A stretch of 6,517 nt of DNA from Bacillota bacterium. GTDB taxonomy: Bacteria; Bacillota; Clostridia; UBA1381. Location of the stretch: contig JAJQAT010000132.1 in assembly GCA_021203665.1 (NCBI GenBank), forward strand, positions 1-6,517, given 5' to 3'. Every line of letters starts with the position of its first letter. Position 1 is the first letter of the stretch. The notes under the pieces were generated by a model. That model saw only the letters and a program-made list of their open reading frames with translations, was not told the origin of the DNA and searched no databases. Positions 1 through 5,924 of this stretch are shown here, one piece after another. The translations under genes were made by a program, and so were the position numbers.

Positions 1-100
1 ATATAAATCTGTTTGCAAGATATTTCTGCAAATATTTACCCACACAATTTTACAAATTCGTTCAACAAATATATTGCTGTATCTGCCGGAACGGAATGAG

Positions 101-141
101 TAAAAAAGAAAATCGAATCCGTGTTGTGCGGATTCGATTTT
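101..141 (-). terminator. Rho-independent terminator of the esterase gene
   Basis: A perfect 13-bp inverted repeat (109-121 pairing with 129-141) encloses a 7-base loop. On the minus strand the hairpin is followed by a T-rich run (TTTTCTTTTTT, from the A-rich 101-112). It lies 16 bases past the stop codon of the esterase gene, which fits termination of that transcript. The plus strand also has a short TTTTT after the stem (138-142), so it could work in both directions if a plus-strand gene ends to the left. Confidence 0.85.
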
Positions 142-156
142 TGGGGGTGGATTGGA

Positions 157-990
157 TTATCGGGACCTATGGTGCTGCATACACTTATAATATTTTCCTA
201 TGCTTTCGCCTACGGTTCTGCCAACCTCATTATATGCCTTTTGGTTGTAATGGTATTGGTCTTTCATATTGTTAATATACGGCTCAAAGCTGCCCGCAAG
301 TATAAAATCATCATCCGATTCGCAAAGCTCGGCTTGCGCCCCGCGTATAATCCCGTAATACTCGTCCCATTCCTTGCCCGTAAGACCGGCTGCCGTTACC
401 GAATAATCAATATAGTTGTAATGTCCTATTTGAACAATAAAGCATTTCTGCGCTCCGTGTGCCTTGAATGCGCTAAAAATATTTCTTGTGTTTGCCTTAT
501 ACGCGTCTGCGCTTAATTTATCATCGGCATCGCTTTCGCCCTGACACCATACAACAAACACCCTGCCTACAGTTATTCCGTTCTCCGTCAAAAACGCCTT
601 TGCCGCATCAAGCCTTTGGGCCGCGTCGGTTATGTAATTGTTCAGCCATTCTGACGTGCGGCTGCCGCCTATCGACGCGGAAACCGCGACGAGCTGTCTG
701 CCGGTTTGATTGTAATATTCATCAACGGCGGCGCTGACCATGCTTCCGCTGCGCTTTGTAATTCCGTTTGAATTGAGGTCGCTTATCGCGCCCTCCTTAT
801 CCTCACCGAGACCGAACGGCTCCGTAACCGCCGAAAGCGTTTCGGGATTGCTTACCGCCTTATATTCAAATCCCGCATTGACATTGCATACCGCGGCAAG
901 GCTCGCGTCCCCTCTGCCGGACATATTCGACTGCCCCGCAAATACCGCAAGGTCAACCGTATTGCTGATATGTGGTGTTATTTTTTTCAA
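157..990 (-). CDS. SASA-domain carbohydrate esterase (sialate O-acetylesterase-like, CE6-type)
   Basis: This 277-residue protein is an SGNH-like esterase of the sialate O-acetylesterase / CE6 acetylxylan esterase domain (SASA), which removes O-acetyl groups from sugars or glycans. Visible motifs are the nucleophile block GQSNMSGRG (Ser21), a glycine-rich block ASIGGS (105-110), WCQGESDA (148-155), and a C-terminal DQYH block with Asp244 and His247 as the likely catalytic acid and base. The catalytic set appears complete and the length suits a single-domain protein. There is no signal peptide or membrane segment, so it probably acts in the cytoplasm on imported acetylated oligosaccharides. The start is TTG: GGGAGGA (998-1004) lies 7 bases upstream of it and no better ATG is in frame. 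I found no clear promoter for it. The exact substrate (sialate, xylan or another acetylated glycan) cannot be told from sequence. Confidence 0.88.
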   Translation of the reverse strand: MKKITPHISNTVDLAVFAGQSNMSGRGDASLAAVCNVNAGFEYKAVSNPETLSAVTEPFGLGEDKEGAISDLNSNGITKRSGSMVSAAVDEYYNQTGRQLVAVSASIGGSRTSEWLNNYITDAAQRLDAAKAFLTENGITVGRVFVVWCQGESDADDKLSADAYKANTRNIFSAFKAHGAQKCFIVQIGHYNYIDYSVTAAGLTGKEWDEYYGIIRGAQAELCESDDDFILAGSFEPYINNMKDQYHYNQKAYNEVGRTVGESIGKYYKCMQHHRSR

Positions 991-997
991 GATGATT

Positions 998-1004
998 TCC
1001 TCCC
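998..1004 (-). promoter_or_regulatory. Ribosome binding site that fixes the TTG start of the esterase
   Basis: On the minus strand this reads GGGAGGA and ends 7 bases before the TTG codon at 988-990. It is the main reason for choosing the TTG start. Confidence 0.75.
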
Positions 1005-1014
1005 TGTGGTTTTG

Positions 1015-1028
1015 GTTATATATATAAC
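1015..1028. repeat. AT-rich palindrome upstream of the esterase
   Basis: GTTATATATATAAC is a perfect 14-base palindrome about 25 bases upstream of the esterase start. It could be part of a -10 region or a protein-binding site. No -35 box at normal spacing goes with it, so I do not call a promoter. Confidence 0.35.
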
Positions 1029-1031
1029 GGC

Positions 1032-1051
1032 AAAAAACAATATGTTTATTG
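1032..1051 (-). terminator. Weak candidate terminator between Fic and esterase genes
   Basis: On the minus strand CAATA-AACA-TATTG forms a 5-bp AT-rich stem (1038-1042 with 1047-1051), followed directly by TTTTTT (1032-1037). The layout is that of an intrinsic terminator but the stem is weak, so Fic transcripts may read through into the esterase gene. Confidence 0.25.
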
Positions 1052-1061
1052 CGACATCATT

Positions 1062-1160
1062 TCACAATCCAACTTCCGTTTCGATTTGAGCCTGTTGTTG
1101 AACGGTATTTTGAGCTTCGCTGCACCGTCCATAGCTGCGCCGCAGCATATTGATAATCAT
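1062..1160 (-). CDS. Possible 32-residue small protein overlapping the Fic stop codon
   Basis: The sequence ATGA joins the Fic stop (TGA, 1157-1159) to an ATG at 1158-1160 on the same strand. That ATG opens a 32-codon frame ending in TGA at 1062-1064. GAGG lies 5 bases before the ATG, inside the end of the Fic gene, which is a usable ribosome binding site. The peptide begins MIINMLRRSYGR, with a basic N-terminal half, and continues into a glutamine-rich tail ending ETEVGL. I do not recognise it. It could be a translationally coupled small protein, perhaps a Fic partner, or the worn remnant of a longer gene. The start-stop overlap and the ribosome binding site favour translation. Its small size and lack of a known family argue for caution. 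Confidence 0.3.
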   Translation of the reverse strand: MIINMLRRSYGRCSEAQNTVQQQAQIETEVGL

Positions 1161-1885
1161 AATAACCTCACATAAGTATCCAATTGCTCCTCTTCAAGTC
1201 CGGCGACGAAATCCGCGAACGGGGTCAAATCACCGTTTACCGCATACTGTTCGAGAGCGTTATAATAATCAAGTCTGCTTTCTTTCGCAACGGAAATCGG
1301 CAAATAACCATGTATTAAAAGCTGATAATTCATTATAAGTCTGCTTGTTCTTCCGTTTCCGTCAATATAGGGGTGGATTCGTACAAACTCGGCGTGCGTC
1401 CAAGCCGCAAGCTCTATCGGATTTAACTCGTTTTCCTTAGCTTTCAATTCCTCATAGAAATTCTTGATTTGCAGATACATTTCATTTCCGGCAGGCGGAG
1501 TAAATCCGGCACCGCTGATTCTTACCTCTTCCTTTCTGTATATGCCGCCGATGATTATATTTTCCATAAGAACAGCGTGTAAATCCTTTACGATATTTTC
1601 ATTTAGAGGTTTACTTTCATTAACGCATTTTTTTACATAGGCATACGCTTTTTTATGGTTAATAACCTCATATATTTCGCGTAACTCCTTGCCGCCGATT
1701 GAAACGCCGTCTTCCAAAACAACCTTTGTTTCCATAAGCGTAAGCGTGTTGCCTTCAATAGCGGTCGAGTTATGCGTAAATGTCAGCTCAAAATCCTTTT
1801 CGTAAGAGGAAAGAGTAAGCGCGCTTATTTTGTGCTTGTTCCGGTCATATCGGAGCTTTTTTTCTTGTATTTTTTCAAAGTTCAT
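1157..1885 (-). CDS. Fic-domain protein AMP-transferase with N-terminal autoinhibitory motif
   Basis: This 242-residue Fic (filamentation induced by cAMP) protein probably transfers AMP, or another nucleotide phosphate, from a nucleoside triphosphate to a hydroxyl group on a target protein in the cytoplasm. The core motif HPYIDGNGRTSR (171-182) matches the family pattern HxFx(D/E)GNGRxxR, with Tyr for Phe at the third position. It supplies the catalytic His171, metal-binding Asp175 and anion-binding Arg179 and Arg182. Near the N-terminus STAIEGN (40-46) fits the inhibitory (S/T)xxxE(G/N) motif, with Glu44 as the blocking residue, which makes this a class II (N-terminally inhibited) Fic. Residues around 112-135 form the likely substrate-binding flap. 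No separate antitoxin gene is needed for this class. GGGAGGA (1893-1899) sits 7 bases before the ATG. The target protein cannot be deduced. Confidence 0.93.
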   Translation of the reverse strand: MNFEKIQEKKLRYDRNKHKISALTLSSYEKDFELTFTHNSTAIEGNTLTLMETKVVLEDGVSIGGKELREIYEVINHKKAYAYVKKCVNESKPLNENIVKDLHAVLMENIIIGGIYRKEEVRISGAGFTPPAGNEMYLQIKNFYEELKAKENELNPIELAAWTHAEFVRIHPYIDGNGRTSRLIMNYQLLIHGYLPISVAKESRLDYYNALEQYAVNGDLTPFADFVAGLEEEQLDTYVRLL

Positions 1886-1905
1886 ATTACTTTCCTCCCT
1901 GTTTT

Positions 1906-1920
1906 TGGTATATTATACCA
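1906..1920. promoter_or_regulatory. Palindrome over the Fic -10 box, candidate operator
   Basis: TGGTATATTATACCA has perfect 6-base arms around a 3-base centre. It covers the whole -10 element and runs to the predicted transcription start. A repressor bound here would block the promoter, but part of the symmetry follows simply from TGGTATAAT being followed by its near-complement. Confidence 0.35.
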
Positions 1921-1940
1921 CACTATTTAGAAAAAAACAA
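1912..1940 (-). promoter_or_regulatory. Promoter of the Fic gene with extended -10
   Basis: On the minus strand TTGTTT (-35, 1935-1940) is followed after 17 bases by TATAAT (-10, 1912-1917), preceded by TGG to give the extended -10 TGGTATAAT. The expected start point near 1905 gives a leader of about 20 bases carrying the ribosome binding site. Confidence 0.6.
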
Positions 1941-1957
1941 TGCTGTTTCAAAAGCAT
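1931..1957 (-). terminator. Candidate terminator of the M20 / URO-D unit
   Basis: On the minus strand ATGCT (1953-1957) pairs with AGCAT (1940-1944) around an 8-base loop and is followed after 2 bases by seven Ts (1931-1937). The stem is only 5 bp, so efficiency may be modest. The T-tract overlaps the Fic -35 box. Confidence 0.45.
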
Positions 1958-2015
1958 CAAACGTCTGCGGTTGGAAATTTTTTGCTTCGATATAATGCAA
2001 TAATACCGCAAAATT

Positions 2016-2972
2016 TCACATGCTTCTTGCCGTTTCCGCGACTGCGCGTATGCGCGCCAAATCTATATCGTTCGGCAGTGTGCAGTCCGCGCCGATAATC
2101 GTGCCGCGTTTTCCGGCGGTTTCTATCAGCCGCCGCGTTTCGGCTTTTATCTCGCCGATGCTGCCGCTGCAGAGCACGCCATCCTTGCGGTTATCGAATC
2201 CGCCCAGGACACAGCCGCAATTAAAAAGCTCTCTGCCGTCGTTTAAATCAAGCTCTTCAACATACACCGCCCAATTAACCGCCGCCGCGCGGTAATCGCG
2301 CCATACCTCAATGCGGTTTTTATCGCCGCTCCAGCCGCAGCAGTGGAGTATATTGTATTCGCTCAAGCCGTTGGCAAATTCAAGCACCTCCAAATCCGAG
2401 GGCGTTACAATATCGCGGTACTCATCGGCGGTGAAACGAAACAGCTCCGCGTTTTGCACGCAGTAATATATCCCGTCCGCACCGGCCTCGTTTATAAGCG
2501 CGTTTACAAGCGTTTTTGCGTCCTCCGCTATTACCGAGCAGGCATATTTCACCGCATCCGCGTCCTCGCGGACACAGCGCATCATTGTGTCCCAATCGAT
2601 CTGTAAGCGAAAATACGAAAGCGGGCAAAACACATTGTAAAACACACAGCACTCATCGCCCACCGCGTCAACAACAGCCTTTACGCGCTCCGCTTGCTCG
2701 CGTATGAACGGATGCTCCGCTCCGAGCGGCTTCATGCCGTAAAGCTCGCGTACATCCGATAAATTTAAAAGCACGTCGTTGGGATAGCCGAAATAGCCGT
2801 CGCACATCACCTTGATAAAATCAATATCGGTGTTTCTGTAAAAATCCAAATGCGCCTCGACGCATTCCTTGCCGTGCTGTCTGTCCTCGGGAAAATGATA
2901 CCAAAATCCAACCGGCACACAATCGGGTGTCTGTCCCGAAAGCGCCGTCAATACTCGTTCTCTTTTATTCAT
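2016..2972 (-). CDS. URO-D superfamily protein, methyltransferase-like (MtaA/CmuA type)
   Basis: This 318-residue protein has the uroporphyrinogen decarboxylase fold, a family that includes HemE and the corrinoid-dependent methyltransferases MtaA, MtbA and CmuA. It begins MNKRERVLTALSG, typical of the non-HemE branch, and lacks the arginine-rich N-terminal active-site segment that HemE uses to bind porphyrin carboxylates. HCCG (210-213) gives a His-x-Cys pair, and Cys297 in GADCTLP lies near the C-terminus. Together these match the three-residue zinc site of MtaA-type enzymes, so methyl transfer to or from a thiol or corrinoid is more likely than haem synthesis. No corrinoid protein gene is in the window. 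A start 18 bases upstream (2990) is possible, but TAAGGAGGG lies 5 bases before the ATG at 2970-2972, so I prefer that one. It is the second gene after the M20 peptidase. The physiological substrate is unknown. Confidence 0.85.
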   Translation of the reverse strand: MNKRERVLTALSGQTPDCVPVGFWYHFPEDRQHGKECVEAHLDFYRNTDIDFIKVMCDGYFGYPNDVLLNLSDVRELYGMKPLGAEHPFIREQAERVKAVVDAVGDECCVFYNVFCPLSYFRLQIDWDTMMRCVREDADAVKYACSVIAEDAKTLVNALINEAGADGIYYCVQNAELFRFTADEYRDIVTPSDLEVLEFANGLSEYNILHCCGWSGDKNRIEVWRDYRAAAVNWAVYVEELDLNDGRELFNCGCVLGGFDNRKDGVLCSGSIGEIKAETRRLIETAGKRGTIIGADCTLPNDIDLARIRAVAETARSM

Positions 2973-2976
2973 AGCG

Positions 2977-2984
2977 CCCTCCTT
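2977..2984 (-). promoter_or_regulatory. Ribosome binding site that decides the URO-D-like start
   Basis: AAGGAGGG on the minus strand lies 4-5 bases before ATG 2970-2972 and overlaps the TAA stop of the M20 gene (2983-2985). Ribosomes finishing the peptidase would reach this site directly, so translation of the two genes is probably coupled. Confidence 0.75.
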
Positions 2985-3846
2985 ACTCATACAAGAATTT
3001 ATCCAACTCGATTATGCTCATTATGTATATGACCATAGCCTCCAACAGATTATCGATTTCAACCGCCTCATCAGGCTCGTGATAATCGCCGTGACCGTCG
3101 GGGAAATGCTCGCGGATGCGCCGCTTATCGCCCAATATTATTCCGTACGGATAGGCATTCGGCAGCTTCGACGCGTACGTACTGCCGCCAATCGTATACG
3201 GCTCACTGTTTTCGCCCGTGATAGAATTATATACGCCGCAAAGACATTTGACAATGGGGTCATCGGCATCCTTTGGGGCAACTGTCTTTTCGCCGATACA
3301 TACGGGAAAGCCGCAGTCGGCAATCAGATTAAGCTTCGGCGCGGGAAAGCTTTTAAGATAGCGGTCAATATCCTGCATTCCGCATTCCTCGCTGCATCCG
3401 GCAAACCATATATAATTGCCGCGCAAATCGACGCTTTTCAAATATTCAAGAATATACACGCCCGCTACTGCCGCGCATTTATTGTCCTGCGCGCCGCGTC
3501 CGATTACAAGGTTGTCCTTATACACGCCCTCAAACGGCGGATATGTCCAACCGTCGCCTACGGGTACGACATCGACATGGCACCATATTCCGACCGCATT
3601 TTCCGGTGTCACATCGGCACGCGTCGCCGCGCCGACGCAGGCTTTGTCGAAATTGCGCGCCGCAAGTCCGTGTTCACGGGCAATGCTTGAGTATGCGTCA
3701 AGCGCACGCGCACATTCGCGTCCGAACGGATACTCCGCGTCGTCCGACGGTGTTGATACGCTCGGTATTCGCACAAGACGAATTAAATCATTCACAATAT
3801 TTTCTTTCCGCGCATATATATGTGCCCGTATATCATTTATTTCCAT
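2983..3846 (-). CDS. M20-family dipeptidase-like metallopeptidase lacking the lid domain
   Basis: This 287-residue cytoplasmic protein resembles PepV/Sapep-type dinuclear-zinc dipeptidases, which are usually about 450-470 residues. The full metal and catalytic set is visible: His90 and Asp92 in CHVDVVP, bridging Asp121 in GRGAQDNK, general base Glu153 and ligand Glu154 in CSEECGM, Asp177 in DCGFP, and His256 in YHEPDE. The normal lid domain of roughly 170-200 residues is absent. The strand ending GEK (185-187) runs straight into VAPKDADDP (189-197), which in PepV lies after the lid. The frame is intact, with no stop or frameshift. The PepV lid contributes substrate-binding residues, so activity or specificity is probably altered. 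The chosen ATG follows AAGGAG (3853-3858) at 6-base spacing. A longer open frame upstream runs through the promoter and is rejected. It heads a two-gene unit with the URO-D-like gene. Confidence 0.85.
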   Translation of the reverse strand: MEINDIRAHIYARKENIVNDLIRLVRIPSVSTPSDDAEYPFGRECARALDAYSSIAREHGLAARNFDKACVGAATRADVTPENAVGIWCHVDVVPVGDGWTYPPFEGVYKDNLVIGRGAQDNKCAAVAGVYILEYLKSVDLRGNYIWFAGCSEECGMQDIDRYLKSFPAPKLNLIADCGFPVCIGEKTVAPKDADDPIVKCLCGVYNSITGENSEPYTIGGSTYASKLPNAYPYGIILGDKRRIREHFPDGHGDYHEPDEAVEIDNLLEAMVIYIMSIIELDKFLYE

Positions 3847-3865
3847 AGCAATCTCCTTTCCGAAA

Positions 3866-3894
3866 ATTATACCATAAACCGCGGTCGTATGCAA
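3866..3894 (-). promoter_or_regulatory. Promoter of the M20 / URO-D unit
   Basis: On the minus strand TTGCAT (-35, 3889-3894), a 17-base spacer and TATAAT (-10, 3866-3871) with upstream TGG form a strong extended -10 promoter. The predicted start near 3859 leaves a leader of only about 13 bases, so the ribosome binding site is almost at the 5' end. ACCGCGGT (3878-3885), a perfect 8-base palindrome, lies in the spacer and might bind a regulator. Confidence 0.65.
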
Positions 3895-3928
3895 TTTAAA
3901 AATCAGACGGAAATTATTATTTAATAAA

Positions 3929-3957
3929 TTGCACCATAGGCAAATATATGGTATAAT
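3929..3957 (+). promoter_or_regulatory. Promoter of the Y-family polymerase cassette
   Basis: TTGCAC (3929-3934), a 17-base spacer and TATAAT (3952-3957) preceded by TGG make a strong extended -10 promoter, with a predicted start near 3964. ACCATA (3933-3938) and TATGGT (3947-3952) form a perfect inverted repeat with an 8-base gap, spanning the spacer from the end of the -35 box to the first base of the -10. It is a candidate operator. I see no standard Firmicute LexA box (CGAACnnnnGTTCG). Confidence 0.7.
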
Positions 3958-3991
3958 ATTTTTATCAAACCAACGAACGGAGGCGCAAGCT

Positions 3992-5464
3992 ATGGACAAC
4001 CGAATATATGCGGCTATTGACCTTAAATCCTTTTACGCCTCTGTGGAGTGTGTCGAACGCGGGCTTGACCCTCTTACGACCAACCTTGTCGTGGCGGACG
4101 AAAGCCGCACGGAAAAGACTATTTGTCTTGCGGTTACTCCCGCGCTGAAGTCCTACGGAATCCCCGGACGCGCGCGGCTGTTTGAGGTTGTGCAAAAGGT
4201 TAAGGGTGTGAATGCCAAAAGAAAATGGAGTGCGCCTAATAAAACATTTACCGGCGCGTCCTACAATGCGGCGGAGCTTGCGGAAAATCCTGCGTTGGAG
4301 CTGTCATATATCGTCGCGCCGCCGAGAATGGCGCATTATATGCAGTACAGCTCGAAAATCTACGGCATTTACCTGAAATATATCGCGCCCGAAGATATAC
4401 ACGTTTACTCGATTGACGAGGTTTTTATTGACCTTACGTCCTATTTGAACACCTATAAACTCACTCCTCACGAGCTGACTATGAAGATGATACAGGACAT
4501 CTTGAAAACCACAGGCATTACAGCAACGGCGGGAATTGGGACAAATATGTATTTGGCAAAAATAGCTATGGATATTGTCGCGAAGCATATTCCGGCGGAC
4601 AAGGACGGCGTGAGGATTGCGGAGCTTGACGAAATGTCGTACCGTAAAATGCTGTGGAATCACACACCGATAACGGATTTTTGGCGCGTCGGCAAGGGTT
4701 ACGCGAAAAAGCTCAACGACCGAGGACTGTACACAATGGGCGACGTTGCGCGGTGTTCTCTCTACAATGAGGATTTGCTCTATAAAATATTCGGCATTAA
4801 CGCTGAGCTGCTGATTGACCACGCTTGGGGTTGGGAGCCCTGCACCATAGCGGATATAAAGTCTTATGTCCCTGAAAACCGAAGCTTGGGCGCGGGACAG
4901 GTACTGCAAAGCGCGTATGAATTTGACAAGGCACGGCTTGTAATGCGCGAAATGGCGGACGCGCTCGCGCTTGATTTGCTTGACAAGGGACTTGTCGCAG
5001 ACCAAATTGTGCTGACAGTAGGCTACGACACCGCAAGTGCGAAAGATTATAAAGGTGAGGTAACTGTGGATTGGTATGGACGAAAAATTCCAAAGCACGC
5101 CCACGGCTCTATAAACCTCGGTACGCAAACTTCCTCCGCAAAGCTGATAACAAATGCGGCAACGGAACTTTTCGACCGAATTGTTGATAAATCCCTCTTG
5201 GTTAGACGGCTGAATATAGTGGCGAACCACACCGCAAGCGAAAGTGAAGCGACCGGCAGCTCCTTTGAACAGCTTGACTTATTCACGGACTATAAGCAGC
5301 TTGACGCGGAACGCAAAAGCCTTGAACGCGAAAAGAGTAAACAAAAGGCATTGCTTGAAATAAAACGGAAATACGGCAAAAACGCCGTGATAAAAGGAAT
5401 GGACTTGCAGGACGGCGCAACAGCGATAGAGCGCAACAAACAAGTCGGCGGGCATAAGGCGTAG
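3992..5464 (+). CDS. Y-family translesion DNA polymerase (UmuC/DinB superfamily, UvrX/YqjW-like)
   Basis: This 490-residue polymerase copies damaged DNA with low fidelity. The catalytic palm shows metal-binding Asp10 in AIDLKSFYASVE (8-19), with Tyr15 as probable steric gate against ribonucleotides, and the second acidic pair Asp142-Glu143 in YSIDEVFID (139-147). Residues 178-200 (TATAGIGTNMYLAK and on) belong to the palm/thumb, and DFWRVGKGYAKKLNDRG (229-245) is the helix-hairpin-helix DNA-binding region. The little-finger domain spans about 295-415. QLDLF (427-431) is a classic beta-clamp-binding motif, followed by a charged helix and a conserved-looking tail ending IGGHKA-like (VGGHKA, 485-490). 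Length and the TTNLVVADESRTEKTICLAV segment match the long Firmicute UvrX/YqjW group, not classical DinB. CGGAGG (3978-3983) sits 8 bases before the ATG. A further upstream ATG at 3929 lies inside the promoter and is rejected. The YolD-like gene follows after 10 bases. Confidence 0.95.
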   Translation: MDNRIYAAIDLKSFYASVECVERGLDPLTTNLVVADESRTEKTICLAVTPALKSYGIPGRARLFEVVQKVKGVNAKRKWSAPNKTFTGASYNAAELAENPALELSYIVAPPRMAHYMQYSSKIYGIYLKYIAPEDIHVYSIDEVFIDLTSYLNTYKLTPHELTMKMIQDILKTTGITATAGIGTNMYLAKIAMDIVAKHIPADKDGVRIAELDEMSYRKMLWNHTPITDFWRVGKGYAKKLNDRGLYTMGDVARCSLYNEDLLYKIFGINAELLIDHAWGWEPCTIADIKSYVPENRSLGAGQVLQSAYEFDKARLVMREMADALALDLLDKGLVADQIVLTVGYDTASAKDYKGEVTVDWYGRKIPKHAHGSINLGTQTSSAKLITNAATELFDRIVDKSLLVRRLNIVANHTASESEATGSSFEQLDLFTDYKQLDAERKSLEREKSKQKALLEIKRKYGKNAVIKGMDLQDGATAIERNKQVGGHKA

Positions 5465-5474
5465 AGGTGAGCGA

Positions 5475-5897
5475 ATGAACAGAAATTACGACGATATAAT
5501 AAATATGCCGCACCACGTATCGGCGAAGCGGAAGCATATGTCGATGACCGACCGAGCGGCGCAGTTTTCGCCGTTCGCGGCACTGACCGGCTACGACGAC
5601 GTTGTAAGCGAAACGGCGCGGCTCACATCGGACAAGCCGGAGCTTGACGAAACGGAAATAGCGGAAATCAACCGCAAACTGGCGGAGCTGCAAGAGCACA
5701 TTGCCGAGCAGCCGCGGGTGACGGTTACATACTTCGTCCCCGACAAACTGAAATCAGGCGGTAAATATGTTACCGTTACGGATAAGGTGAAAAAGATACA
5801 GCCGTTTGAACGGGTGCTGATATTGGAGGACGGGTGCATTGTTCCGTTTGGGGATATTATAAATATTGAATGTCAAATTGGACAACAATCAAAATAA
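5475..5897 (+). CDS. YolD-like family protein
   Basis: This 140-residue protein belongs to the YolD-like family, which in Firmicutes is usually encoded beside UvrX/YqjW-type Y-family polymerases and is thought to be their accessory factor. Family hallmarks are YDDIINMPHHVSAKRKHMS (5-23) and the signature RAAQFSPFAALTGYDD (27-42). A charged helix (about 55-80) follows, then a beta-rich half (about 82-135). No signal peptide or membrane segment is present. It starts 10 bases after the polymerase stop, with GAGGTGA (5464-5470) overlapping that stop, so the two are probably cotranscribed and translationally coupled. Its molecular role is not firmly established. A UmuD-like partnership with the polymerase is an inference from gene pairing, and it has no visible protease or UmuD sequence motifs. 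Confidence 0.93.
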   Translation: MNRNYDDIINMPHHVSAKRKHMSMTDRAAQFSPFAALTGYDDVVSETARLTSDKPELDETEIAEINRKLAELQEHIAEQPRVTVTYFVPDKLKSGGKYVTVTDKVKKIQPFERVLILEDGCIVPFGDIINIECQIGQQSK

Positions 5898-5924
5898 TAT
5901 CATAAGAAAGAGGAAGCACAAATA

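Noticed and set aside
2..103. Plus-strand frame open from the left edge to TAA at 101-103, just before the terminator hairpin, as if a gene ended there.
   Set aside because: The stretch is AT-rich, a second plus-strand frame is also open across it, and the peptide has no recognisable features. The hairpin is fully explained by the esterase gene. I see nothing firm in 1-100.
121..516. Long plus-strand open frames opposite the esterase gene.
   Set aside because: They overlap a gene with complete catalytic motifs on the other strand and have no ribosome binding site or family features.
1129..1146. GCTGCGCCGCAGC inverted repeat downstream of the Fic gene as a terminator.
   Set aside because: The usable stem is only about 4 bp with a small loop and no T-tract follows on either strand.
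1985..1996. TATAAT at 1991-1996 on the plus strand as a promoter.
   Set aside because: There is no -35 box at usable spacing and the only downstream sequence is antisense to the URO-D-like gene.
2973..2990. Longer N-terminus for the URO-D-like protein starting at 2990.
   Set aside because: The downstream ATG has the strong AAGGAGG at correct spacing, and family members begin with the MNKRERV-like segment.
3079..3877. Several plus-strand frames of 100-200 codons opposite the M20 gene.
   Set aside because: They are arginine- and alanine-rich mirror frames of a GC-rich gene with an intact metal site and have no family motifs.
3970..3991. CGAAC at 3974-3978 as half of a LexA box upstream of the polymerase.
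   Set aside because: No GTTCG half-site follows at the required 4-base gap, and the bases instead lead into the CGGAGG ribosome binding site.
3847..3999. 51-residue upstream extension of the M20 protein.
   Set aside because: It runs through the promoter of both units, and the ATG at 3844-3846 has an AAGGAG at ideal spacing.
4304..5230. A 308-codon minus-strand frame inside the polymerase gene.
   Set aside because: It is the reverse-strand mirror of a well-recognised polymerase, with no ribosome binding site or known domain.
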